From NCBI RefSeq assembly GCF_040546025.1, contig NZ_JBEPNA010000013.1, positions 36,867-100,866 on the forward strand: a stretch of 64,000 bases of DNA, written 5' to 3'. The stretch is from Marisediminicola sp040546025. Lineage in GTDB: Bacteria; Actinomycetota; Actinomycetes; Actinomycetales; Microbacteriaceae. Within the stretch, counting starts at the first letter, position 1, and each line of letters opens with the position of its first letter. Under the pieces are notes generated by a model, which was not told the origin of the DNA, did no database searches, and saw only the letters and a list, made by a program, of their open reading frames with translations. Of the stretch, positions 31,345 through 38,702 are shown piece after piece. The translations under genes were made by a program, and so were the position numbers.

Positions 31345-32704
31345 GGTGGAGGCAGAGTCTACCCAGCCGCCAGCGGGCATGAGCGGCGCGCCCGGCCCCC
31401 TGTTCCGCCTCATCAGGAACCAGAAGGTGGCGTTCCTCATGGTCGGCGCCGCAAACACGGCAATCGGCTTCGGCTTCTTCGTGCTCTTCGAGCTCACCAT
31501 CGGCGTGCTCTACGGCTATCTCGTGACCCTCATCTTCGCCCATGTGTTCAGCGTCATCTGCGCTTTCTTCCTCTATCGGACCTTCGTTTTCAAGGTGCGC
31601 GGAAACTTCTTCGGAGACCTCGCGCGCTTCGAACTGGTCTACCTCACCTCGCTCGGCGTCAATTTCGTGCTCCTCCCGATCCTCGTCGAGCTCGCGGGGC
31701 TGCCCCCGATCACCGCGCAAGCGCTCATCGTGTTCGTCACCGCGATGATCAGCTTCTTCGGGCACCGCGACTTCTCGTTCCGCCGCAAGGCACCGCTGCC
31801 GGACACGCCGGCAGCACTCCCGACCCCGTCGCCTGAGGAGGCAGATCCCGTGACTCCGAAGGTTTCGATCGTCATTCCCGCGTACAACAACGCCGACTAC
31901 CTCGCCGAGACGGTCGGGTCGGTGCTCGCCCAGACCTTCCAGGACTTCGAGGTGATCATCTCCGACCACTCGTCGACCGACGCAACCTGGGAGGTCATGC
32001 AGGGCTTCGCCGGCGACCCCCGGTTCCGTCTGCTCAAGACGGAGGCTGGGGGCGGCGCACTTCGCAATTGGAACCGGGTGAGCCAAGAGGCGACGGGCGA
32101 GTACATCAAGCTCGTCTGCGGTGACGACTTGCTCTATCCGGAGATCCTCGCCCAGCAGGTTGCCGCGCTCGACGCCGCTCCGACCGCGGTCCTCGCCGCC
32201 TCGAAGCGCGACATCGTCGACGCGAACAGTGCACCGATCATCCGGGCCAGGGGGCTCGCCGGGCTGTCCGGGGTGAGCGACGGGGGGCTCGCCGTGCGCA
32301 AGACCGTGCGCGCGGGAACCAACATCTTCGGTGAACCGGGTTGTGTGCTCTTGCGCCGGCGCGATCTTGAGGCGATCGGCTGGTGGGACGACCGGTGGCC
32401 CTATCTCATCGACGAGACCACCTACGCCCGAGTGCTGCTCCGCGGAGACGTCATCGGCGTTGGCTCCGGGGCGCTCGCCGGATTTCGAGTGTCCGACAGC
32501 CAATGGAGCGTTCGGCTGGCGGGGAGCCAGCACCAGGCCGCCTCCGCCTTCCACCAGTGGATGCACGAGACGCACCCCCACATTGTCAGCCGCGCAGACG
32601 TGGTCGTCGGCAACCTCACGGCGCGGGCGATGGCCCTCGCCCGCCGACTCACCTACCTCTACCTCGGCAGGCGCATGTCGAAGTCGAAAGCCAAGGTCGC
32701 GTGA
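31337..32704 (+). CDS. GtrA-like membrane domain fused to a GT2 glycosyltransferase
   Basis: A continuous frame of 455 codons. Residues 1-155 form a GtrA-type domain with four hydrophobic helices ending in ISFFGHRDFSFRRK. A proline-rich linker follows. From residue ~173 a GT2 enzyme reads KVSIVIPAYNNADYLAETV, SDHSSTDATWEVM, GEYIKLVCGDDLLYPEILA and PYLIDETTYARVLLRGD. In-frame GTG 31850 is preceded by a perfect AGGAGG at 31836-31841 with 8-nt spacing, so the enzyme may also be made on its own. A combined flippase-transferase is the simplest reading; two overlapping products from one frame are the alternative. Donor sugar unknown. Confidence 0.85.
   Translation: MPEVEAESTQPPAGMSGAPGPLFRLIRNQKVAFLMVGAANTAIGFGFFVLFELTIGVLYGYLVTLIFAHVFSVICAFFLYRTFVFKVRGNFFGDLARFELVYLTSLGVNFVLLPILVELAGLPPITAQALIVFVTAMISFFGHRDFSFRRKAPLPDTPAALPTPSPEEADPVTPKVSIVIPAYNNADYLAETVGSVLAQTFQDFEVIISDHSSTDATWEVMQGFAGDPRFRLLKTEAGGGALRNWNRVSQEATGEYIKLVCGDDLLYPEILAQQVAALDAAPTAVLAASKRDIVDANSAPIIRARGLAGLSGVSDGGLAVRKTVRAGTNIFGEPGCVLLRRRDLEAIGWWDDRWPYLIDETTYARVLLRGDVIGVGSGALAGFRVSDSQWSVRLAGSQHQAASAFHQWMHETHPHIVSRADVVVGNLTARAMALARRLTYLYLGRRMSKSKAKVA
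31836..31852 (+). promoter_or_regulatory. Internal ribosome binding site with in-frame GTG
   Basis: AGGAGG, 8 nt of spacer and GTG at 31850, placed exactly between the GtrA-like part and the glycosyltransferase part of the fused frame. It could start a separate, soluble enzyme. Confidence 0.55.
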
Positions 32705-33774
32705 TGTCGACTCAGCACCCGGGGACGACAGCGCCGCCCGTGGTAAAGTCGGCGATTGTGAGTTCGCAAGTGGGTGATGCGCCGGTCGCAGACCACAGCA
32801 TCTCGATCGTCGTGCCCGTGTACCAGGGAGAGCGCACGCTGCCGTCGCTCCTGGCCGAGATCGAGCCCCTCACTCGGCCGTCCTTCAGCAAGTCCGGCCA
32901 CAGCTTCGTGGTGAGTGAAGTACTGCTGGTTTTCGACAACGGCCGGGACAACTCGGCGGCGGTCATGCGGGACATCGCCGGCGAGTACGACTTTGTCCGC
33001 TTGGTCTGGCTCAGCAAGAATTATGGGCAGCACGCCGCCACCCTCGCCGGTATGGCCTCCTCCGGGGGCGACTGGATCGTCACCCTCGACGAGGACGGCC
33101 AGCACGACCCTCAGGATATCGCGTCGATGCTCGACGTGGCGATGGACCGGCACGCCTCGGTGGTCTACGCGGCCCCGACGAACAAGCCCTCCCACGGCTA
33201 CCTGCGGAACACGGCCTCGAGCGGTGCGAAGTGGGTGCTCAACCGGCTCGCCTCGGGGTCGAACGCCGAGATCTTCCAAAGCTACCGGCTCATGCTCGGC
33301 GGTGTCGGGCGAAGCGTCGCGGCATATGCCGGTTCCGGCGTCTACCTAGACGTTGCCCTCGGCTGGGTCGCGCACAATGTCGTCACCTGTCCGATCCGCC
33401 TCCGCGACGAGGGTGATCGGCAGTCCGGCTACTCGGCGCGTCGGCTGTTCTCCCACTTCTGGAAGATGGTGCTCTCGAGCGGCACGCGAGGGCTCCGGCT
33501 GGTCAGCGCTGTCGGCGCGGTCTTTCTGATCCTCGCGGCGGTCGTCGCGATCGTCATTCTGATCGGAAGACTCACCAGCAACGACGTACCGGAGGGCTGG
33601 GCGTCGACGATCGTCGCGGTCCTGGTCAGCTCTGGGGCTGTGCTGTTCTCGCTCGGTGTCATCGCCGAATACATCGGGGTCGCCGTCGGGATGGCGCAGG
33701 GCAGGCCACCGTACCTCATTGTGCGCGACCCCTTGGATGGCCCGCTGGGCAGGCCGGCGCGTCGGACGCCGTGA
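32704..33774 (+). CDS. GT2 polyprenyl-phosphate sugar transferase (DPM/ArnC/GtrB-like)
   Basis: Probably charges polyprenyl phosphate with a sugar on the cytoplasmic side. The 356 residues have the catalytic domain with SISIVVPVYQGERTLPSLL, VLLVFDNGRDNSAAVM, WLSKNYGQHAATLAGMA, VTLDEDGQHDPQDI (DxD site) and DRQSGYSARRLFSHFWKM. Two C-terminal hydrophobic helices follow (about residues 265-290 and 305-330), the layout of GtrB/ArnC. ATG 32704 overlaps the previous stop by 1 nt (TGATG). With the GtrA-like domain before it and the membrane protein at 34793, it resembles a three-part glycan-decorating system. The sugar is unknown. Confidence 0.88.
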   Translation: MSTQHPGTTAPPVVKSAIVSSQVGDAPVADHSISIVVPVYQGERTLPSLLAEIEPLTRPSFSKSGHSFVVSEVLLVFDNGRDNSAAVMRDIAGEYDFVRLVWLSKNYGQHAATLAGMASSGGDWIVTLDEDGQHDPQDIASMLDVAMDRHASVVYAAPTNKPSHGYLRNTASSGAKWVLNRLASGSNAEIFQSYRLMLGGVGRSVAAYAGSGVYLDVALGWVAHNVVTCPIRLRDEGDRQSGYSARRLFSHFWKMVLSSGTRGLRLVSAVGAVFLILAAVVAIVILIGRLTSNDVPEGWASTIVAVLVSSGAVLFSLGVIAEYIGVAVGMAQGRPPYLIVRDPLDGPLGRPARRTP

Positions 33775-34736
33775 CCACCACCCACGCGTGGGTGGTGGGC
33801 GCCAGGGGCCTGCTCGGGGCGGCGGTCGCCGAACGGATGGCCGTTGCGGCCGACTGGGTCGTCGTCGACATCGAACCCCTGCCGTGGTCCGAGCCGGACG
33901 CCGACGAATTCGACGGCGCCGTCCGCGCCGGCGCTGAGCGGCTGCTTGCCTCCGCCGCAGGGTCGACCTGGGCCGTCGTCTGGTGCGCGGGGGTCGCCGT
34001 GACCGGGAGCACCGCGGCGCAGCTCGAGCGGGAGCGCGACCAGTTGCAGCGGGTGCTCGACATCCTCGCGGGTGCGATCGCCCGCTATACGGGTCCGCCG
34101 GGGTCATTCTTCTACGCCTCCTCGGCCGGGGGCGTCTACGCGGGCGCGGACGCTCCGCCGTTCACCGAGAACACCGAGCCCAGGCCGCTGGCCCCCTATG
34201 GTCACGCGAAGTTGCGGTCCGAAGCCATGGTCACGGGGTTCGGGGTCACGACGGGCACGAAGGTGCTCGTCGGCCGGATCGCCAACCTGTACGGGCCCGG
34301 GCAGTCGATCGGCAAGTCGCAAGGACTCATCACCCAGCTCGCGAAGGCCAATTTTTCGCCCCAACCGGCGTCGATCTACGTTCCGCTCGAAACAGTGCGT
34401 GATTACATCTACGCCGACGATTGCGCCGCTCTCGTCGTCGACGCCCTTGAGCGCCTCGTCCACGGTGACGACGCGTCCGTCATGAAGATCTTCGCGTCCC
34501 ATCAGGCGGTCACGATCGCCGCACTGCTGGGGCACTTCACTGCGCTTCACAAGTCCCGTCCACACGTGATGCTCGGCATGTCGCCCACCGCGGGCTACCA
34601 GGCCGTCGACCTGCGCCTGCGTTCCGTGGTCTGGACCGACCTCGACCGCCGCGACCAGATGCCGCTGCCGGTGGGAATCCAGGTCACGGCACAGGCAATC
34701 ATCGCCGCGATGCAGGCCGGGTCGCTCGCGCGTTGA
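33771..34736 (+). CDS. NAD-dependent epimerase/dehydratase family protein
   Basis: Short-chain extended dehydrogenase acting on a nucleotide sugar. The 321 residues begin MTTTHAWVVGARGLLGAAVA (cofactor loop GARGLLG), with YASSAGGVYAG, the catalytic YGHAKLRSE (YxxxK), GRIANLYGPGQSIG and RDYIYADDCAALVV. GTG 33771 overlaps the preceding gene by 4 nt. It may make the sugar donor used by the neighbouring GT2. Because gmd lies at 47050, reduction or epimerisation of its product is one possibility, but sequence alone does not say. Confidence 0.85.
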   Translation: MTTTHAWVVGARGLLGAAVAERMAVAADWVVVDIEPLPWSEPDADEFDGAVRAGAERLLASAAGSTWAVVWCAGVAVTGSTAAQLERERDQLQRVLDILAGAIARYTGPPGSFFYASSAGGVYAGADAPPFTENTEPRPLAPYGHAKLRSEAMVTGFGVTTGTKVLVGRIANLYGPGQSIGKSQGLITQLAKANFSPQPASIYVPLETVRDYIYADDCAALVVDALERLVHGDDASVMKIFASHQAVTIAALLGHFTALHKSRPHVMLGMSPTAGYQAVDLRLRSVVWTDLDRRDQMPLPVGIQVTAQAIIAAMQAGSLAR

Positions 34737-34778
34737 GCCGCCCCGCGCGGACCGGCCCGGTGCTCCCGCAGCTCCCCG

Positions 34779-34784
34779 TACACT
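34779..34784 (+). promoter_or_regulatory. -10 box for the membrane protein at 34793
   Basis: TACACT ends 8 nt before the ATG at 34793, favouring this over the TTG at 34733 inside the epimerase end. Confidence 0.45.
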
Positions 34785-34792
34785 GGACGCCT

Positions 34793-36607
34793 ATGTCAAC
34801 GGCCCCACACACCACCCGGCGCAACAGGCCCGTCCGGATCGCGCTGTCCGCGCTGGCCGTCGGTGCGGCCGCCGTCATCCACCTGTTCGCGCAGGCGGGA
34901 ATGCTCTTCTTCCGCCCCGAGTGGTCGATCTCGACCTTCCGGGCCTACTACCCTTTCGACCAGCTGTCCTACCTGAGCATGGTGACCAACGCGTCGATGG
35001 GCGACTACGCCGCCGTCGAACCCTTCACCGAGACCGGATCGAACTTCTACCCGCGGGCCTGGTACCTGTTTCTCGGCACGGTCGCGAGGGTTCTCGACTT
35101 GTACCCGCCCACCGCGTGGCAGGTCGGCGGCCTGGTCATTCAGGTGATGCTCGTCGTGACTCTCGCGGTCACGCTTATCATCATGACGGGCCGTCCGCTC
35201 ACGGGGCTCCTGGCCCCTGCGCCCTTCGTTCTCGGCACCTTCGCGTTCCTCGGCGGCGAGAACTGGTTCACCTCCATGGGATCGCACGCGGTTCTGTGGG
35301 GGCCGTTCGGCGTGCTCCACACCCTCAACGGGGAGGCCGCGTCGCTGTCGATTGCGGGCATGGCGATCCTGCTGCTGCTGCTGGCGTGGGGGAGGGACAC
35401 CCCTCGGGCGCGCCGGATCGTGCTGACGCTCGTCGCCGCGGCCGCCATCGGGGCGCTTGCCAACGTGCAGACCTACTCATTTCTCGCCGCGGTCTACATC
35501 GCCTCGATGGTTGCTGCGGCGTGGGCGCTCGTCCGCTGGCGCAACCGCGTCGCGATCGTGCTCTCGATCGTGCTCCTCCCGACCCTGTTCATTGTCGGCC
35601 CGATCGTGTTCGAGCGCTTCGGGCAGTTGCCGTCTCTCGTATTCGGTCTGCTCCCGGCCATTCCCGGGCTGGTCCTTCTGCTGGTCCGAGCGGGCCCGCT
35701 CGTGCTCGCCTACTTCGGTATCGCCGTGCTCGCTGCCGCGCCCCAGGTCGTGTTCACGGTGCTCGGAATCGCATCCGACGACCCCTTCCTCAGCTATCGC
35801 GTCGCGTCCAACCAGAACCTCGGCGTCGAGCCCGGCCCCGGCCTGCTCGGTGCCGTCGTCCTGCTGCTTCCGCTCGCCGCACTCGCTGCCGCCGGAGTCA
35901 TCCGCCGCCGCCCGCTCTGGATCGCGTATCCGATCGGCGCGGCCACCACCTGGTTCATCCTGGCCACGAACGACATTTGGGGCCCGAACGCCGAGCCCTA
36001 TCGGCTCTGGATCGACTCCTTCCTCCTCGTCGCGGTCGGCCTGCTGCCGTTGTTCGTCACCGCCGTCATCGACCTCGCAGGTCCAGGGGCGCGAACCCCC
36101 GACCGGGCGGGCGCCGCCCGTAGCCTGCGGGTGGGGACCGTCGTCGTCGCCGCACTCGTCACCCTGACCGCCGCGGTGTCCGCCACGGACTGGATCAGGT
36201 TCTATCAGGACGATGAGGTCCACGGGGTGTTCGTCTTCACGGACTCGCGGTCCGCCGCGCACTCCGACCTCGCCCGGCTCGCGGACGACGGCTCTGGCGA
36301 CCTTGTCGGCATGGACACGTGCGTCGATCCGCAAATCGTGAAGCTCAACAGCGGCGCCCCGGTGGCGTTCTATAACCTCGGAATGGCGTGGCCGCAGGAG
36401 CGCGATGCGGTCCAGTCGTTTCTCGCCGATCGCGCCGAGGGAGAAGTCGACCTCGACACGCTCGCAGCGGCCGGCATCGGGTGGATGCTGACGGATTCGG
36501 CCTGCGGCGACGGCTGGGAACAGCAATTCGACGGGGAGCTCGACGTCGCCGATCGCGCAGCCTACGACGGCGGCGAGGCCACCCTGTGGAGGCTCCCGGC
36601 CCCGTGA
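34793..36607 (+). CDS. Large multi-pass membrane protein, possible GT-C glycosyltransferase
   Basis: I do not recognise a named family. The 604 residues have one helix near residue 20, an extracytoplasmic loop with acidic and aromatic residues (AYYPFDQLSYLSMV), about 11 further helices to residue ~470, and a C-terminal soluble domain of about 130 residues containing FVFTDSRSAAHSDLARLADD and three cysteines. The layout fits GT-C transferases that use polyprenyl-linked sugars. It follows the GtrB-like enzyme and epimerase, which supports this reading. The alternative start TTG 34733 overlaps the epimerase stop and would add 20 residues. Confidence 0.72.
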   Translation: MSTAPHTTRRNRPVRIALSALAVGAAAVIHLFAQAGMLFFRPEWSISTFRAYYPFDQLSYLSMVTNASMGDYAAVEPFTETGSNFYPRAWYLFLGTVARVLDLYPPTAWQVGGLVIQVMLVVTLAVTLIIMTGRPLTGLLAPAPFVLGTFAFLGGENWFTSMGSHAVLWGPFGVLHTLNGEAASLSIAGMAILLLLLAWGRDTPRARRIVLTLVAAAAIGALANVQTYSFLAAVYIASMVAAAWALVRWRNRVAIVLSIVLLPTLFIVGPIVFERFGQLPSLVFGLLPAIPGLVLLLVRAGPLVLAYFGIAVLAAAPQVVFTVLGIASDDPFLSYRVASNQNLGVEPGPGLLGAVVLLLPLAALAAAGVIRRRPLWIAYPIGAATTWFILATNDIWGPNAEPYRLWIDSFLLVAVGLLPLFVTAVIDLAGPGARTPDRAGAARSLRVGTVVVAALVTLTAAVSATDWIRFYQDDEVHGVFVFTDSRSAAHSDLARLADDGSGDLVGMDTCVDPQIVKLNSGAPVAFYNLGMAWPQERDAVQSFLADRAEGEVDLDTLAAAGIGWMLTDSACGDGWEQQFDGELDVADRAAYDGGEATLWRLPAP

Positions 36608-36708
36608 TCTCGGCCTCGGCTCCCGGGGCCGGCGACCACGACGGGGTAGGGTGATCCACTGTTGCCATTCACGCATTACCAGCCCACGCGCCGCCGAACG
36701 GATCCCAG

Positions 36709-36744
36709 ATGAACCCCAGTCGCACCACGGGAGCGGCCTCGTGA
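36709..36744 (+). CDS. Candidate 11-residue upstream peptide overlapping the next start
   Basis: ATG 36709 opens MNPSRTTGAAS and stops at TGA 36742-36744, overlapping the GTG start of the next gene by 4 nt. This could couple translation to the glycosyltransferase. No strong ribosome site precedes it and chance is possible; only the overlap geometry argues for it. Confidence 0.25.
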   Translation: MNPSRTTGAAS

Positions 36745-37709
36745 GCGCTCGTGTCGTCGCCGTCGTCGTCGCCTACAACCGACGCGAGCTGGTCACCGAG
36801 ACCCTGTCGGCGCTGACCAGGCAGGATCGGCTGCCCGATGCGATCGTCGTCGTCGACAACGCCTCTGACGACGGGTCGGGAGACGCGGTTGCAGCCGGAT
36901 TCCCGGAGGTATCGCTCCTGCGCCTCGAGCGAAACACCGGAGGGGCAGGCGGGTTCACCGTCGGTATTGTCCAGGCCATCACCGACCAGGGCGCAGACCT
37001 AGTCTGGCTCATGGACGATGACACCGTTCCCGACCCCGGCGCGCTCGCCGCCCTCCTTTCCGCGCGCGATCACGCGCCCGACGAAACCGTCGTGCTCGCC
37101 TCCGCCGTGCGCTGGGTCGATGGGCGCCCGCACCCGATGAACACCCCGAGGGTTCGTCCCTTCGCGACACGCCGCTCCGTCGAGCGCGCGCGGGCGTTCG
37201 ACTGCTACCCGGTGCGCTCGGCATCCTTCGTGTCGATCCTCATCGACGCGAGCGCCATCTGCCGCGCAGGACTCCCGATCGCTGACTACTTCCTCTGGAA
37301 CGACGACTTCGAGTTCAGCTCGCGCCTTCTCCGCAACGGCCGCGGCTATCTCTGCCAGGGCAGCACCGTCGAGCACCGCACCAAGACATTCGGGTCGACC
37401 GACGTCGACCCCGGAGCCCGCTTCTACTTCGAGGTGCGAAACAAGATCTGGCTCCTCCGGTTCTCCTCCGCCCTCAGCGGCGTCGAACGCGTGCTCTACG
37501 CCGGCGCGACACTGCTGAACTGGACTAGAACGATTCGAAAGTCATCCGACCGGGCGACCCTGTTCCGCGGGCTTCGCAGCGGCGTGAGAGACGGCGTTTC
37601 GCGACCGCCGCGCTCGAACGCGGAGGTGCTGTCCGGGCTCGGCGCCGTCACCGACGCCATCGGCAGCTTCGAAGCCGGCATCCCCGAGGGCGGCACCGGC
37701 CGTGCCTGA
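36741..37709 (+). CDS. Glycosyltransferase family 2 (GlfT1/rhamnosyltransferase-like)
   Basis: The 322-residue enzyme has VVAVVVAYNRRELV, VVVDNASDDGSGDAV, ERNTGGAGGFTVGIV, VWLMDDDTVPDPGAL (DDD metal site) and FLWNDDFEFSSRLLRNG. These are the same blocks as in the protein at 25793, so the two are paralogues using perhaps UDP-Galf or dTDP-rhamnose. GTG 36741 has GGGAG upstream; a longer frame from 36651 lacks support. The next glycosyltransferase overlaps by 8 nt. The C-terminal ~60 residues are variable. The donor cannot be assigned. Confidence 0.85.
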   Translation: MSARVVAVVVAYNRRELVTETLSALTRQDRLPDAIVVVDNASDDGSGDAVAAGFPEVSLLRLERNTGGAGGFTVGIVQAITDQGADLVWLMDDDTVPDPGALAALLSARDHAPDETVVLASAVRWVDGRPHPMNTPRVRPFATRRSVERARAFDCYPVRSASFVSILIDASAICRAGLPIADYFLWNDDFEFSSRLLRNGRGYLCQGSTVEHRTKTFGSTDVDPGARFYFEVRNKIWLLRFSSALSGVERVLYAGATLLNWTRTIRKSSDRATLFRGLRSGVRDGVSRPPRSNAEVLSGLGAVTDAIGSFEAGIPEGGTGRA

Positions 37710-38541
37710 GGCGTTCTCGCTGTTGCTGCCGGTCTACAGCGGAGACAAGCCCGACTACCTTCGCCGGGCCTTCCGGAGTTCGGTGCACGACCAGACCGTG
37801 CGCCCCGACCAGATCGTCATCGTGCGCGATGGCCCCATCGGCGCGGAGTTGGCTGACGCGCTCGCCGAGCTCGTGGGCGCGTGCCCGGTTCCCGTCGAAC
37901 TGATCGAGCTGCCAGAGAACCGGGGCCTCGCCGCCGCGCTCGAGGCGGGGCTCGCCGCGTGCGCACACGACCTGATCGCGAGGATGGACGCCGACGACAT
38001 CTCCCTCCCGACCAGGTTCGCACGCCAACTCGAACTCATCGGCACCGGCCTCGACCTGGTCGGCACCGGAATGTATGAGTTCGTCGACGAGATCGGCACC
38101 ATCGTCGGGCGCCGGGTGCCCCCGGTCGGTCCGCAGCGGATCAGCAGGTACGCACGGTTTCACGACCCGTTCAACCATCCGACGGTGCTCTATCGGCGCT
38201 CCGCGGTGAGGTTGGCCGGCGGCTACCGCGACATGGGCCTGATGGAGGACTACTACCTCTTCGCGCGGATGATCCAAGCCGGAGCGCGCGTCGACAACCT
38301 GCCCGATCCGCTCGTCATGTATCGGGTGGGGGACGGCGCGTACGCGCGGAGGGGCGGCTGGGCGCAGCTGCACGCCGAGCTTCGGCTCCAGGCGGCTCTC
38401 CGGCGAGCGCGCTTCACGTCGTGGCCGCAAGCCATCCGCAACGTGCTCGTCAGGGGTGGATACAGGCTCGTGCCCGTCGGCCTGCGGCGTTTCGCGTACC
38501 GCCGACTTATCGCCAGGAACGAATCGGCCCCGCCCGCCTGA
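37702..38541 (+). CDS. Glycosyltransferase family 2
   Basis: The 279-residue enzyme starts at GTG 37702. It has the GT-A blocks FSLLLPVYSGDKPDYLRRAF, IVIVRDGPIGAEL, PENRGLAAALEAGL and LIARMDADDISLPTRFARQ (DxDD metal site), with FNHPTVLYRRSAVRLAGGYR and GLMEDYYLFARMIQAGARV typical of capsule and amylovoran-type transferases. No membrane helix is seen, so it is probably a peripheral cytoplasmic enzyme. It overlaps the preceding gene by 8 nt and forms a pair with it. Donor and acceptor unknown. Confidence 0.87.
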   Translation: MPEAFSLLLPVYSGDKPDYLRRAFRSSVHDQTVRPDQIVIVRDGPIGAELADALAELVGACPVPVELIELPENRGLAAALEAGLAACAHDLIARMDADDISLPTRFARQLELIGTGLDLVGTGMYEFVDEIGTIVGRRVPPVGPQRISRYARFHDPFNHPTVLYRRSAVRLAGGYRDMGLMEDYYLFARMIQAGARVDNLPDPLVMYRVGDGAYARRGGWAQLHAELRLQAALRRARFTSWPQAIRNVLVRGGYRLVPVGLRRFAYRRLIARNESAPPA

Positions 38542-38585
38542 AGTTTTTGTTGCCGGTTTGCTGCCCGGTCTGGGGGTGACCGGCC

Positions 38586-38591
38586 TAGAAT
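38586..38591 (+). promoter_or_regulatory. -10 box upstream of the secreted 773-residue protein
   Basis: TAGAAT lies about 112 nt before the ATG at 38703, which leaves a leader of about 100 nt. TTGCTG upstream is too far away (22 nt) to be a normal -35 box. Confidence 0.4.
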
Positions 38592-38702
38592 GGGCTTCGG
38601 CGTCTGTTCTTACCCACTGAGGGTCTGCGCGGTCGCCCGATTCTGGGGTGGAATCGAATGTCGTCGGGGAGTCGTTCTCCCGTCGCGATCGGGAGGGGAA
38701 TC

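Noticed and set aside
31834..31836. TGA next to the internal ribosome site as the end of a separate GtrA gene
   Set aside because: It is out of frame with the GtrA domain. A separate gene would need a frameshift, for which there is no sign such as a homopolymer run.
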